From the NCBI GenBank assembly GCA_013360985.1, contig JABWAM010000167.1:1-5501 (forward strand): a DNA stretch of 5,501 bases. The letters are read 5' to 3'. Below the pieces are notes generated by a model. The model was not told the DNA's origin, searched no databases, and saw nothing but the letters and a program-made list of their open reading frames with translations. Made by a program: the position numbers and the translations under genes. This document shows, in pieces, positions 4,981 through 5,501 of this stretch (positions are counted from its first letter, which is position 1; each line of letters opens with the position of its first letter). Source of the DNA: Verrucomicrobiia bacterium (lineage in GTDB: Bacteria > Verrucomicrobiota > Verrucomicrobiia > JABWAM01).

Positions 4981-4982
4981 AA
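4954..4982 (-). promoter_or_regulatory. Near-consensus sigma70 promoter for the Ada-like gene, leaderless
   Basis: On the - strand TTGAGC (4977-4982, 4 of 6) and TAGAAT (4954-4959, 5 of 6) are separated by exactly 17 nt. The -10 ends 7 nt before the ATG at 4946, so the transcript should begin at or within a base or two of the start codon. This is the best promoter in the window. Confidence 0.6.
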
Positions 4983-5039
4983 TCCGCCGTTCTGAGGAGC
5001 GGTCCCGAGGACGATGAAAAAACGTCGGATGCCTGCGCT

Positions 5040-5501
5040 TCACCCGGCGCGTTTCAGGACGCCGATCAGCGCGTCGGCCGAGAGCGCGACGGGATTTCCC
5101 TTCATGCTGCTGCTCGCGGCGGCCTTGCGCGCGATTTCCGCGAAATCTTCGGCGGCGACGCCCCAAGCCGAGAGCGCGGGGATTTCGAGGTCGACGGCCA
5201 GGGCGTCCAGCCAGTCGGCGGAGCGCCCCGTCAAAATCCGCGCGATCTCCCCGTAGCGAGCGAGCGTGGGGGAAGAGGGGTTCTCCGCGCGTAAGGCCGC
5301 AAGATTCGCGCGGATTGTCGGCGCGAGGAGAGCGGCGCACACCGCGCCGTGCGGCGCGGAAAACATCCCGCCAATCGCCGCGGCGAACCCGTGGACCGCG
5401 CCAAGTCCCGAGTGGGCGAGGGCGATGCCTCCGAAGAGGGCGGCGAGGGCCATCTCCTTCCGCGCCGTCGCGTCGGCGCCGTCGCGGAAGGCGCGCCGCA
5501 G
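5040..5501 (-). CDS. Iron-containing alcohol dehydrogenase, C-terminal part
   Basis: This is the last 153 residues of a group III (Fe-type) NAD(P)-dependent alcohol dehydrogenase; the N-terminal nucleotide-binding half lies beyond the window. The frame is open through the window edge: LRRAFRDG and DATARKEM precede the internal MALAALFGG, so the Met at 5453 is not the start. The family's second signature is clear: LAHSGLGAVHG (28-38 of the fragment) and SAPHGAVCAALL (48-59), with His37 and His51 as metal ligands. The C-terminus has the SSSMKGNPVALS block common in the subfamily near maleylacetate reductase. Substrate cannot be assigned. The gene lies 93 bp upstream of the Ada-like gene on the same strand, but that gene has its own promoter, so co-transcription is not needed. 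I see no convincing terminator after its stop, only a TTTTTT run on the - strand near 5018-5023 without a stem. Confidence 0.93.
   Translation of the reverse strand: MRRAFRDGADATARKEMALAALFGGIALAHSGLGAVHGFAAAIGGMFSAPHGAVCAALLAPTIRANLAALRAENPSSPTLARYGEIARILTGRSADWLDALAVDLEIPALSAWGVAAEDFAEIARKAAASSSMKGNPVALSADALIGVLKRAG

Noticed and set aside
5014..5256. Small + strand frame starting MKKRRM near the dehydrogenase 3' end
   Set aside because: It is mostly antisense to conserved dehydrogenase sequence, has no Shine-Dalgarno or promoter, and has no recognisable domain after the basic start.
5040..5453. A complete 137-residue dehydrogenase-like small protein starting at the Met at 5453
   Set aside because: The frame continues upstream to the window edge with typical family residues, so this Met is internal and the gene is simply cut by the window.

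Overview
This window is high-GC DNA (about 60-65% G+C by eye) carrying seven protein-coding genes. Two of them run off the ends. I see no mobile element, CRISPR array, tRNA, rRNA or phage gene. The gene set is mostly housekeeping, cell-envelope and DNA-repair functions: EF-P, a polysaccharide deacetylase, a NYN-type RNase, a cell-wall amidase lipoprotein, a secreted EF-hand protein, an Ada/Ogt alkyltransferase and an iron alcohol dehydrogenase. Signal peptides, a lipobox and a peptidoglycan amidase point to a cell-walled, probably Gram-negative bacterium. The 'PGNLRAF' EF-P tip, the secreted EF-hand protein and the near absence of Shine-Dalgarno sequences would fit Verrucomicrobiota or a relative. 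That placement is an inference, and the window holds no phylogenetic marker that settles it.

Layout. Positions 1-168 are the 3' end of an unidentified + strand gene. After 93 bp comes efp (262-819, +). A 256-bp space between convergent genes follows and is unusually rich in hairpins. It ends at a polysaccharide deacetylase on the - strand (1076-2035), which has a good promoter. Upstream of it on the same strand is a small YacP/Rae1-like NYN nuclease (2177-2638). That gene is divergent, across 91 bp, from an N-acetylmuramoyl-L-alanine amidase lipoprotein (2730-3548, +). Next on + is a secreted three-EF-hand protein (3606-4118). It converges, with only 12 bp between stop codons, on an Ada-like alkyltransferase (4131-4946, -). 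The right edge holds the C-terminal part of an iron-containing alcohol dehydrogenase (5040-5501, -).

How the genes relate. The deacetylase and the amidase both act on envelope polysaccharide, and the EF-hand protein is also exported. EF-P and the NYN nuclease both concern the ribosome. Strand switching is frequent, so most genes are probably separate transcription units rather than one operon. No obvious new multi-gene system is present. The best leads are: an EF-P with Asn at the position that is normally the modified Lys/Arg; an Ada-type protein lacking both the methyl-sensor domain and the second helix-turn-helix, behind a near-consensus promoter that predicts a leaderless mRNA; a run of hairpins downstream of efp; and a possibly leaderless or hairpin-controlled start for the EF-hand gene.
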